Positions 44,620 through 56,111 of a stretch of 64,000 nt of DNA are shown piece after piece (the stretch's first letter is position 1; the number at the start of each line of letters is the position of its first letter). Below the pieces are notes generated by a model. It worked only from the letters and a program-made list of their open reading frames with translations, was not told the DNA's origin and made no database searches. The DNA comes from Calonectria ilicicola (Eukaryota; Ascomycota; Sordariomycetes; Hypocreales; Nectriaceae). Position numbers and translations under genes: made by a program. The stretch spans positions 1,736,001-1,800,000 of the forward strand of contig CP085827.1 of assembly GCA_020809705.1 (NCBI GenBank), written 5' to 3'.

Positions 44620-45365
44620 TGCTGGCTGATATGTATTCTTTTTTTTTTTCCTTTTTACTTCCTTTCGTGTTTATAAGTCGACTGTGGCTGATGAGGGTCG
44701 AGTGAGCTGCGATGCAAGCGATCTGGATGTTGTGTTTTGACAAAACGGGTGTTCTCTTTGTTTTTTTTTCCTATATGGTTTCAAGGTCGCCAACGTTGCA
44801 CAAGTAAACAATGAGCCATGCATTTTGTCCTTTTCGACTGGATGACTCTTGATTTGTTTATTGTTTGGGTGCTACCATGATTCTGGCACACCCACCAGCC
44901 CTTGCCAGCTGCCATCAGCGACCAGGGTCTGGCGGCTTATCGAAACGTGGGGTCGATCGATAAGCAGCTGAGTGGAGAACAGAGAATGATTGCATGCCTG
45001 GCAAAGACGACATGGGATCTGCCAGATTCGGTATTTTTGCACACTTGATCCGTACAAGCACGCTGCAGCAAAGGGGCAGGGATTTGTACCAGGCCCTCGT
45101 CTAGTGCAATTCGGCCCCTCGGTGCTGGTTTTGAGCCCCCCCGGGCCGCATCGTCAACCGCCGGCTTACCAGCGTTCGGCTTATACGGTTGGAGTCGGCT
45201 CAAAATGACGTCGCTACACCGAAGCTCGAGACCACTACCCGTGGCTCCTCGGTCGGCATTCGTTCTGACCTCCAATCCGACCATAAGCTGGACGGACCAC
45301 TGCCTTCCATCTTCTGGCTTTCTAAAACCCAAGACATACCTAATTGAGACGCAATTGACATCGAA
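44620..45365. other. Divergent promoter region
   Basis: 746 bases between the ATG of the small membrane protein (-) and that of the E1-alpha gene (+). Two T-runs near 44640 and 44760. No other feature is seen. Confidence 0.5.
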
Positions 45366-46770
45366 ATGAGGTCTTCACGGGCACTTCGACACGCCGCCTC
45401 GAGAAGGGTGGCTCTTACCAACCCCACGGTGCCGCCCCTTGTTCGAGCAGCCAGCAGCGTCTCGCAGCGACCCAACTCTGCCTTCGTATCATTCCCAGGC
45501 GCACTGAAGAGCGCTTTTACGAACAGCCTCAAGTTCGAGAACCCGAGCGAATACCCTGCACTACCCACCTATCGCGTGGTCGACCAGAATGGAGTCGTTG
45601 TGGACTCTGAGTTCGCTCCTGACATCTCGGACGAGGAAGTCATTCGACTTTACAAGGACATGCTGTTCATTTCTGTCATGGATTTGATCATGTTTGACGC
45701 CCAAAGACAAGGGCGATTGAGTTTCTACATGGTTAGCGCTGGCGAAGAAGCCGTCAGCGTAGGGAGCTCAAGCGTGCTTGATAGAGAGGACGTAATGTTT
45801 TGCCAATATAGAGAACAGGGCGTGTTCAAGGAGAGAGGATGGACAGCAAAGGAATTCATGGCTCAGCTGTTTGCAAATAAACACGACCCGAGCAAAGGGA
45901 GGAGCATGCCGGTGCACTACGGAAGCAAGGAGCTGCATATCGTGAGTGCCAATCTACCCGCCATGGCTGTTTTCTAAGCTGACAAGGAGAACGTAGCACT
46001 CTATTTCGTCGCCATTGGCAACTCAACTTCCACAAGCTTCTGGTGCAGCATATGCATTAAAAATGCAGAGGCAACAAGACCCGAGCGCCAAGCCCCGAGT
46101 GGTTGCTGCATACTTTGGCGAAGGTGCTGCAAGTGAAGGAGACTTTCACGCGGCATTGAACATTGCAGCTACGCGGGGATGCCCCGTTATATTTATATGC
46201 CGAAACAATGGATTTGCCATCTCAACACCAACACTAGATCAGTATCGCGGAGATGGCATAGCGAGCCGTGGTCTGGGATACGGGATTGACACAATTCGTG
46301 TTGATGGAAATGACATTTGGGCAGTACGGCAAGCGACTAAGAAGGCGAGGGAGATGGCGCTTCAGGACGGAGGCAAGCCGGTACTCATCGAAACCATGAC
46401 GTATCGCGTGTCGCACCACAGTACGTCTGATGACTCGTTTGCATACCGAGCACGAGTTGAAGTTGAGGACTGGAAGCGGCGAGATAACCCCATTACACGG
46501 TTACGCAAGTGGATGGAGGCCAAAGGGATCTGGGACGAAGCAAAGGAGAAGGAGGCGCGAGACTCGTTACGCAAGGAAATCCTCAAGAGCTTCGGCGATG
46601 CGGAGCGCGAGAAGAAGCCACCGATTCGGGGCATGTTTGAAGATGTGTACGAAGAGTTGACGGATGATTTGAAGGCTCAAATGGCTGAGCTTAAGGAGAT
46701 GCTGGACAAGTACCCTGAAGAATATGATGTTGCAGAATTCGAAGGAGGTAAGGATAGCTTAAAGGTTTGA
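45366..46770 (+). CDS. Branched-chain 2-oxoacid dehydrogenase E1 alpha subunit
   Basis: Exons 45366-45941 and 45997-46770 (intron GTGAGT...GTAG, 55 bp) give 449 residues, the usual length. A mitochondrial presequence of ~35 residues (RSSRALRHAASRRVAL) leads into the thiamine-diphosphate domain. Visible motifs: MVSAGEEAVSVGSSSVL, QYREQGVFKERGWT, the TPP/Mg loop AAYFGEGAASEGDFHAALN with FICRNNGFAIST, and the phosphorylation loop HHSTSDDSFAYR. That loop is where BCKD kinase acts on the animal enzyme, so control by phosphorylation is plausible. The enzyme decarboxylates the 2-oxoacids of Val, Leu and Ile in the matrix; the beta subunit, E2 and E3 are not in this window. Confidence 0.96.
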
Positions 46771-49383
46771 TACATGGCTTGGCGAGGTGGATTAATTGTA
46801 TGCTTAAGGCTAGTTCTACGAAAATATGATATTTTCAAGCATATCGTTTCCTCTTGCCAAATGGAGGTATTCAAAGAAACAATGTAAACACGCCGAAGCC
46901 TGATACAATGGGGTTATGGGGCATTGTGGGTCCTATGAGAATAGATTGGTCAAGGGATCCAGGTCCATGCTCAAACGCAAAGCGGACCTGTTCGCTCGGC
47001 ATAATGAACTTGGGACGCTGAAATTTGGCATGCGGACGAGCTTGACCATCGGGTTCTTTGAGGCCGGACGACAGGTTGGGCAGCAGGGCGCGTGGCGTCG
47101 TGATTATCGCATGTTCTGCTGGTCGCAAACTGCTTCTATGCTGGAAGCTCGTGACGGGGTGAGACGAGGGCCAGTTGGCAGTGCATACAAGCCATGACGA
47201 GTTGAACGGTGAGGATGAATCTCTGATGCTACCCCCTGTTAAGCCCTGTACTCCATAAGGGACTAGGGGCCCTTCAGGGTCCTCTTTCAGTGGGCGAAGC
47301 GGCGCCACGACGCACTATGTGTGGTCCCAGCGGACCTCCCCACAAAACCACGAAACGGGGGACCTGGGTCCGGCCCCAAACACCTTGACCTTGACACGGA
47401 GCTTGGGGGCGATAGGTACAAGAGCAAAGGGCAGACACGACTGAGCTTGGTGCCCTTCCTTGTCCAGATAAGCGATCATTTTTCTGGAGGCTGGGGGTGG
47501 ATTTCCATACTTCTTATACGCGGCTATGTCGGCTGTATTCGGAACTATAGTATCCTCTCAGTGAATTCTGTATTTCTGCTGCCTTTGCGGTTAAGGTATG
47601 AGAGGTTAGGTACCTAGGGTCCAGGATTAGCTGGTGACTGGACAGAGTGAGTGGGCTGCTTGCGGGAGTCGATCGTAGCGTATGAGTGCCATGGGGTACG
47701 TTGGGGTTGGGACCAAAAAGAGTAGAAACACCATGCGCCACGCCGGATGCGGTCGAAGCTTCGGAAAGGTCAGCGTGAAACCGGTGCGGGAACAGGTTTC
47801 CGTGAGCGATATCGATTCGGTGATGCAGAGGGATTAGTGGATGGCACAACCTTTTTGTTGCCTCACGCAAAGGAAAAAAGAGGATGCTCCACTGCCCAAC
47901 ACCGAGCGCCAACAGTAGAGTGGATGACGGCACAGCCTGACACAGTGTGGAGAACTGTTCCAGGTCCAGTCTCGCCAACAGGCAGTGGAGTCGGAACGAA
48001 CCCGGGGGCTGAGGCGAGGAAAGACATTAACAGAGTAGCCGAAGAATAGATGTGAAGGAATTTAAATGATCAAATTTAATAGGCGAGAAAATATAGATCT
48101 AGAGAGACATAGACTATTATTTAATTCATATTATGATATTATGTGATGCATTTTTGCTATTCTCTGGTTGAGTTGGTGCTCAAAGCTTGCACTCAGGCTG
48201 ATTATCGGACAGTGTGAATATGTAAACACCGGCACAGTATCATGTACTCCGAGCACTCGAACACCGCTGCCGATTAGTGACCACACGCCAACTACCTACC
48301 AACCACCATCCGCCAACCGCCGACACCATCCCACGACATTTCCCTCTTTCCCACACTAGCATCCAACAACATCCCGCTCTCCAATATCCCTCGTTGATCG
48401 AAAATCGCCCGGACCTCCTTCATTCTGCCTTATCCACCCGCGAACCCCCCGACCTTCTCGTCGCAGAGAAGCCACGATCCGAACCCCGCTGTGCCTGCGC
48501 CTGCCCGCTCCTGCCCGCTGCCCTCCTGATGGCGTAGTTGGTAGTCTGGGCATGGCAGAACGAACATCGGCAGGTGATAACGAAGTGCGACTTCCCTCTA
48601 CCTCGATAGCCTCATCCTCAGCCTCCACCGTAACGCTGTCGGCTGCCGCCACATCTCCGGGTTCCCAGAGGTAGGGCCAACCCTTGTCTCCTCCCCGTTT
48701 GATTTGTTCTTCATCCACCTGCAACACCATCATCACATCTTCATCTATGACACCCCGGACCGCCCATCCTCGCCCATCATCTCGCCTTCTCGTCTGTACC
48801 CGGAGCCGCGAGCTGCAGCCCTCCGTCCTCTGCACCGCTGCCTTGGGCCGACCTTGCAAACCTCAGCCTGCCGCCTTGCCGCGCTGTCAAGGTCGCCCAC
48901 CAAAATCCCACAGCCTTAGACTCGAGTGCGATGCAGTTGTCGGAGCCGCGGCCTTGTTCCTGATTCACACCCATTCACACACATCCACACCCGTTCACAC
49001 CACATTTTCGTGCCCACCCCATCTCGTTTGCCGCCGCAGCCTTCTTCCCCAGAAGCTGAATGGCCACCCATCCGCCTTTTACCCTTGACCTGCCATCCGT
49101 CTTGTGCTGTCGTCGGCTTGCATGCTTGCATGCCTGCAATCTTGACTGACTTCATCCATCGCATCGCACGTCTTTGGCGGCGGCTGCGGGCATCGTCGCT
49201 CTTCGCGTCTTTCGAATCTATTGAATTGAGGCTGCAGTCCGGTCTTCCTGCCTTGTTGTCGCTCTCCTTCCCTTTCCCGTCTCGTGCAACACCACACACA
49301 AGCATCCTCTTTCCCCGTCCTCCACGCCTTTGTTAATTTTCGTCCTCCATCTGCATCAACAGGACCAAAGCTTATGCACACTC
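46771..49383. other. Intergenic and long UFD4 leader
   Basis: 2.6 kb. 46771-48050 shows no supportable gene. 48050-48150 is a short AT-rich patch. From about 48260 to 49380 the plus strand is CT-rich with few A-rich runs, as expected for the promoter and leader of a filamentous fungal gene. A 40-codon upstream ORF lies at 48552-48674. A tRNA-like string near 48530 was checked and rejected. Confidence 0.5.
48552..48674 (+). other. Upstream ORF or leader exon before UFD4
   Basis: A 40-residue frame from ATG 48552 to TAG 48674, Ser/Ala/Thr-rich and protein-like. A potential donor, GTAGGG, overlaps its stop. Spliced to the acceptor-like TCAACAG at 49357-49363, the reading frame would not match UFD4, so I treat it as an upstream ORF rather than a coding exon. 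Confidence 0.35.
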
Positions 49384-52300
49384 ATGTCTTCTAGAATCAC
49401 CAGATCTTCGGCTCGTCAAGCAGCGAGCCTGGCAGCCCAATCCTCTGCTCCTGCTCCTCTTGCTGCCCCAGCTGCCGCTGCTGACGTCCCGACCGCGTCT
49501 GCTGCCACTCCAACCACCCGAAAACGAAAGGGCCCTGCCACTGACAAGAGCCCATCTGCCGCCTCACAACCCAGTTCCTCGGGTCGACGGTCCAAGAGAC
49601 AGAAGATCCCCGAAGCCTCTCCGCTTGCCCCAACCAACCCCCCTCCATCTAGGTCTAGGAGGAAGGGAAAACCATCTGCAGATATGGATAGCCCCGAGTG
49701 AGTTGAATTCCTGATATTGCCCGGCTTTGCTCAGCTCGCCCGACCGACGGGCTTTTCTGCGAATTTGCCGAGACTAACATTGGACACAGCAACGAAATTC
49801 CGGGGCCCGCCAATGCCAACGAATCCTCTACTCCTTCAGCCTCGTCGAGCCGTAAGTCGAGCCGAACCAAGAAGCCTTCAAATGGCTCTCAAGGTCGGTG
49901 CCACTCCCAGATCTGGGTTTCGAGCCATGGCTGCAGAGCTCCATGAACATAAGGCTAACATGACATGTAGATCAAACCCCAGCTCCAACACTATCAACTC
50001 GAAGATCTAAAAGAAATCTAAATAATGCAGCCGACCAGGACACACCGATGACTGGCACGGACGACAATAAGGAGCCTGGACCTCCTCCTCCACCACCTGC
50101 CGATCCTCATGCCGACGACGATAGTGAAGACAACGAAGAGGACGAAGAGGAGGAAAGGCGACGAAGATACGATGAGGATGAAGATGATGACGATGACGAT
50201 GACGATGATCCTTTTGGCGGATTTGGTGGCCCAGGCGGTGCAGGGACTTTGTCAAGCACTCTTCGAGCTCTGACAGGCATGATGTCGGGCCTTACCTCCA
50301 GACTGCGAGAACTACTGCATAACCTGCGATCTGACGATCCTTCGATCCAGTTGATTGCACTCCAGGAATTATCCGAAATTCTCCTGGTCTCGAACGAAGA
50401 CAACTTGTCGGGCCACTTTGCCCCCGACGCATTTGTCAAAGAGCTGGTTCTTTTGATGAACAAGGAGGATAGCCCAGAGATTATGCTCCTCGCTTGCCGT
50501 TCTCTTGCAAACCTTATGGAGGCGCTTCCTGCGAGCGTGGCCAACGTCGTTTACGGCAACGCCGTGCCAGTTTTGTGCCAAAAGCTTCTTGAGATTTCCT
50601 TCATCGACTTGGCCGAGCAAGCTCTCAGTACCCTTGAGAAGATTTCAGTCGAGTATCCTAATAGCATTGTTCGTGAGGGTGGTTTGACAGCTTGTCTTTC
50701 ATACCTCGACTTCTTTGCCACGGGCACCCAGAGAACCGCTGTAACAACAGCTGCAAACTGCTGTCGCAACATCCCAGAGGATTCTTTTGGAGTTGTTCGA
50801 GATGTTATGCCTACACTACTTAATGTCTTGAGCAGTAATGACCAGCGGGTGGTGGAGCAGGCATCTCTGTGCGTCTCTGGGATTGTCGAAAGTTTCAAAT
50901 ATCATCCGTCCAAGCTCGAGGAGCTGGTTAGTGTCGACCTACTCCAGGCAGTTTTGCGACTCCTGGTACCGGGCACGACCAATATGATCAGCTCCAATAT
51001 CCACACACAGTTCCTTCGTGTATTGGCCTTCACTGCCCGCGCGAGCCCTCGTCTCTCCGCTGAGCTTTTCAAACTTAATGTTGTCGAGACGCTTTATCAG
51101 ATCCTCACTGGTGTCTCACCTCCCACAGGGACTGATGATGTGGCGTCCAAGTTAGACAGTGTGGTCATTATGCAAGCACTTATCCACAGACCCAGAGAGC
51201 AGATAATCGAAACGCTCAACGTCATCTGTGAGCTTCTACCAAGCCTGCCTCGGAACGCTGACCCAGCTTTTGGTGATTTTGTTGAAATGCAAGCCTCAGC
51301 AGAACCCATCACACCCTCACCAGGAGGTGGAAGGAGCCGGAGGACCGCTAATGACAAGCGCATTGAGCTCCTAGAAGAATGCAAAGATCAAGTTCGCCGA
51401 TTTGCTCTCATCATTTTTCCTACTCTTACGGATGCCTTTTCCAGCACTGTTAACCTGAGTGTCCGCCAAAAAGTCCTCACCGCGCAGCTGAAGATGTTGT
51501 CGAATTTAGATGAAGATATCCTTGTGGAAGCATTGACTCCGGTTCCCTATGCGTCATTCATGGCGTCCATTTTGTCACAGCAAGATCACCCATCCCTCGT
51601 AATGCTAGGATTGCAGGCTACAGAACTTTTGCTCAACCGACTCGACAAGATCTACCGGTATCAATTCTATCGCGAGGGCGTCTTCCTCGAGATCACAAAG
51701 ATTGCCAATGAAGAAGAACCAGTTGAACCACAGCCCGAGACAGCGGACAACGAAAATGGAGAAGCTCTTCAAAACCAGCCTGACAACGCTGGGGAGTCTG
51801 GAGATGACGAAAACGAAAATCTAGATCAAGACTCTGAGCGCGACGACGAGGAAGAGGAAGGACAAGAGTCTTCCGATAATGATGAGGATGAAGACAATGA
51901 TCAGGAAAACGAAGAGGCAAATGAAGCAAATGGGGAAGACATGTCTCCAGTCAGCTCTCGAGGATCTACCATGTCCCTGGAAGCTCCTCTCCATCGCTAT
52001 GTTTCCGATGTTCGATCAATGAAGTCTCGTATTCGCCAAGTGGCTAAGAAGCTCCTCGATACCCACGAGACTGAGGGACACGGCCAGACTATGAAGGCCA
52101 AGGCAACTCAAATATTGGATGCCTTGTCAGATTTGGCTTTGGAGTTGGAGTCCTTTTACCTGAAGAGAACCCCGGGTATCATTCCCGCTGATAAGGGGAC
52201 TGAACTTTTCTTGAAGCTGGCCTCTTATTTCGATACGGATGTGTTGGAGAGTGTTACTAGCGCCGAGCTGTTGGCGTCGGGTCTTGTCCGCGTTCTTCTC

Positions 52301-55300
52301 GAAGTTTTTAGTAACCCCGATGAGGAATTGGCTCGTGCTGCGCAGTCGACTTTCCTCGAGGTATTCATGGGGTACATTGTCAAGTCAAAGCCAAAGACAG
52401 CCACTGCTGAGTCTCCTGCAACTCCCTTTAGTGTCATGATTCACAAGCTCCAGGACCTGCTCAGTAGGTCAGAGCACTTCGAGGTCATTACTGTGCACCA
52501 TAACACCTTTGATGGGAACCATAGTAGCCCAGCTTCTATGCTTGGAAAGCAGATCCGTCTTCGCCTGGTCGCCGACGACGATTCAGATATTCCCCGACCA
52601 TATCGCAACATTATGGTCTCTATCCATGCCATCGCAACATTTAAGTCGCTGGATGATTATCTTCGTCCGCGGATCAGTTTGACGGAACGTCCACGTGGCT
52701 CCCGAAGAGATGGTCTTTCAAGGGCACTTGCCGCAATGGCAGGCTCGGCGGGCCTCCCACTTAGCGGCGCCGCTGCAGCACGTCTTGGCGTCAGTGATAG
52801 ATCCCCATTTGGAAGTGGCTCGATTCCTCCTCCTCCTCCCCCTCCCTCCGCCCCAACTCCCTCAGGCTCTCGGTTAGCGAGAAAGGCCAGTGGGCAATCT
52901 CGCACTCCTGCGACGCCGGACCAAACTGCTAGTTCTTCAAAAGACAAGACTCTCCTACGGCGTTCCTCAAGGCGCCAGGCGGCTTCAGCAGACACGCCTC
53001 CTCACCCAATGCCCCCGCCGGGAGATGATGAAGAGATGCAAGATACGCTGGAGTGCGCTGACGAGAAGCAGCTTACTGACGATGACGAGGTTGGGGAGAG
53101 CAGCGCTTTGGATGCTATCGTTGGAGAGCTGGAGGAGGATGTTGAAGATGATTCAACACCGGACGACACCTCTGCAGTTAACATGGAGGTTGCTACTGGC
53201 GGCCATGTCACTGCTCGCAAGGAGGATGGGACGAGGGTCGCAACTCCAACTGGGTCTGGTGCCCCAACTCGTGGCGCAGCCCCGCCACCTCCGACTCATG
53301 GTACACCAACACCATCGAACACGTCCTCGCGCCCAATGTCATATGCTTCGGCCCTCCAAGCTGTGCCCCAAGATTGGCATATTGAGTTTTCGTTGGACAA
53401 CAAGCTGATTCCTAATGAAACAACAATCTATCGGGCCGTCCACAACTCGGCATCTAATTCAGACGAGCATATTAGTCGAAGCATCTGGTCAACCGTTCAT
53501 CCTATTAAATTCAAGCGAGTCACCGGACCACCACCTGCTGAGTCCTTATCATTTGCATCTAATGCAGAAAGTGACGGGGAAGATGAGAATGGAATTCCTG
53601 CCTCGCTTGCCAAAAACCCTACAACAGCATCAATTCTTCGACTGCTGAATATTCTCCATGACCTTAATTCTAATATTGAAGATGTTCTGGTTGAACACAA
53701 GACGAACATCGTCGGTCTCAATGTCGAGCCGTTGTCTCAATTTGTCAACACAAAGCTCACAGCTAAACTGAACCGCCAACTTGAGGAACCACTGATTGTG
53801 GCGAGCAACTGTCTGCCTAGTTGGTCAGAAGACCTTGCACGCCTGTATCCTTTCCTTTTCCCGTTCGAGACACGGCACCTCTTCCTGCAATCTACTTCTT
53901 TCGGATACGCCAGATCCATGGCTAGGTGGCAGAATACTCAATCTGCTGAGGAGAGTCGAAGGGACCGAAACAATGAACGCCCCTTCTTAGGCCGACTGCA
54001 GCGCCAGAAGGTAAGAATATCTCGGCAAAAAATCCTTGAGTCAGCATTGAAGGTCATGGAGTTGTACGGCGCGTCGCAGAGTATCTTGGAAGTCGAATAT
54101 TTCGAAGAAGTTGGCACAGGTCTAGGACCGACTCTCGAGTTTTACTCCACCGTCTCCAAGGAATTCTTCAAGAAGAAGCTGAAGCTGTGGCGGGAGATGG
54201 ATTCGAACGGCCCAGAAGAGTTTGTCTCTGGCGGCGCTGGCCTGTTCCCTCGGCCTTTGAGTGACGAAGAAGCGTCTACCCCCAATGGAGAACGCATTCT
54301 ACATCTTTTCAAGATGCTTGGAAAGTTTGTGGCTCGATCTATGATCGACTCGCGCATCATTGATATTCACTTCAACCCCATCTTCTTCCGTATCGGGGAT
54401 GGTGCTGCCACAGGAGTCAAGCCGTCACTGGGAGCTGTCAAGATTGTTGACCCGGGTCTGGCTCGCTCGTTGAAGACAATCAAGAAATTCGCGCTAGCAA
54501 AGAAGGCCATAGACGAAGACCCCGAGCGCACAGCAGCCCAGAAGGTGGCGGATACGGAGGAAATCGTCATAGATGGAGTCAAACTTGATGATCTCTGCCT
54601 GGACTTCACCTTGCCTGGATACCCTAACATCGAACTGGAGGATAACGGCGCACAGAAGCGAGTTACTATTGATAACGTCGACTCGTACTTGGAAAAGGTT
54701 ATCGATATGACGCTTGGATCTGGTGTGCGCCGTCAGGTTGATGCCTTCCAAGTAGGGTTCTCGCAGGTATTCCCATACTCTGCACTAAGCGCTTTTACAC
54801 CTGATGAGCTCGTGACCTTATTCGGCAGAGTGGACGAAGATTGGTCTCTTGAGAGTAAGTTCTATCTGTTGCTATTCGATACTGTAAACGTACTGACAGC
54901 TGTCTTAGCCCTGCTGGATTCGATCAAGGCCGATCATGGATATAACATGGACAGCAAGAGCGTGAAGAACTTGTTGCAAATTATGAGCGAATACGACGCC
55001 GCTCAACGGCGGGACTTTCTGCAATTTACAACGGGAAGTCCCAAACTCCCCATCGGAGGTAAGCTGTGACCGACGAATACAATCTTGGGAATTATGCTGA
55101 CAAATTTATCCAGGCTTCAAGAGCTTGACGCCCATGTTTACCGTGGTTTGCAAGCCTAGCGAACACCCCTATACTTCTGATGATTATCTCCCAAGTGTCA
55201 TGACATGTGTCAACTATTTGAAGCTTCCCGATTATACTGGCTTAGAAACGATGAGGAAGCAGCTGTCTACTGCAGTCAAGGAAGGTCAAGGAGCCTTCCA

Positions 55301-55310
55301 TCTGTCCTAG
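49384..55310 (+). CDS. UFD4: HECT E3 ubiquitin ligase UFD4 (TRIP12 family)
   Basis: Exons 49384-49697, 49790-49893, 49971-54854, 54909-55058 and 55114-55310 give 1882 residues. The N-terminus (1-170) is Ser/Ala/Arg/Lys-rich and disordered, followed by an Asp/Glu tract. Armadillo-like repeats begin near [22 protein letters not shown] and cover about 240-660, as in TRIP12 and UFD4. Two acidic linkers and a Pro-rich segment lead to the HECT domain (last ~400 residues). The catalytic Cys is in [12 protein letters not shown] (about 1849), 34 residues from the end, and the protein ends GQGAFHLS as family members do. UFD4 ubiquitinates ubiquitin-fusion and N-degron substrates. Exon 2 has a competing donor GTAAGT at 49852. 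The 54-bp intron 54855-54908 is 3n; skipping it restores [15 protein letters not shown]. Confidence 0.95.
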
Positions 55311-56111
55311 AACAACTCAGCCTCTAGAAAGAAGAAGCATTCATCACATGCACGGCTTAAAATCGTGCCATGTGAGTTTGACGGTGACGCCAACAGAAGC
55401 TCCGAAAACATGACACATATAATTCACGACATTCATACTTTTCATACTTTCCCCTTAAAAAGCATGGCTGCCACGCTCATGCTCACTTTGATACCTCTCA
55501 CGAAATGAACACGAGAACCCTTGTTGATGGACCGGGAAGACGGAATAGAATAGGGTTGGTCCCTATGCGCTCTCACACAAACAAATGCATGGCAGGGGTA
55601 ATTAGGCGCAGGGATTTCTATCAGAATTGCAGGAATGAAGGCTTTGGCAGAGGTTTCTCAACTTCTCCGTCTTGGGTTGAGAAGGATTGTGTCAAGGGCA
55701 AAAATGGTGTGCAAGTGTTGCAGGTTGAAGTAGTTCATAGAGATGAAATTGAGTGTGCTTGGCTTGTTCAACGTTGATTGTATCCGTATTATTTGAAAAC
55801 CTTACATGGACTGGACTATGCATGGGATAATAAATTCTTTTCAATGCTATATTTCGTACCCGACTTTCCCTTGTAGGCTCTTTACTACAAACGTCGTGTT
55901 TGACAAAAAACAACCTTAACACCAAGCTAACAACGACTAAGGGTTGATGCGTTAAAATCCGACAACGCTTCTTTCATAACAATGCAATATGCTTTTCTTG
56001 CATTCATATAACCGAGGACAAATCCTTTCAGTGCGGACAAATGTTCCAAAACTGTACAAAAAACAAAAAACAGAGAGAGGGGATGATACATTTTGATCCA
56101 CTTTGAGGAAT
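55311..56111. other. Convergent 3' flanks
   Basis: 800 bases between UFD4 (+) and the disordered nuclear protein gene (-). AT-rich towards 55780-56080. A 90-codon frame at 55505-55777 lacks protein-like features. Presumably two 3' UTRs. Confidence 0.5.

Noticed and set aside
48528..48556. tRNA-like string GATGGCGTAGTTGGTAG
   Set aside because: It resembles a D-arm, but no matching acceptor stem, anticodon loop or T-loop follows at the right distance.
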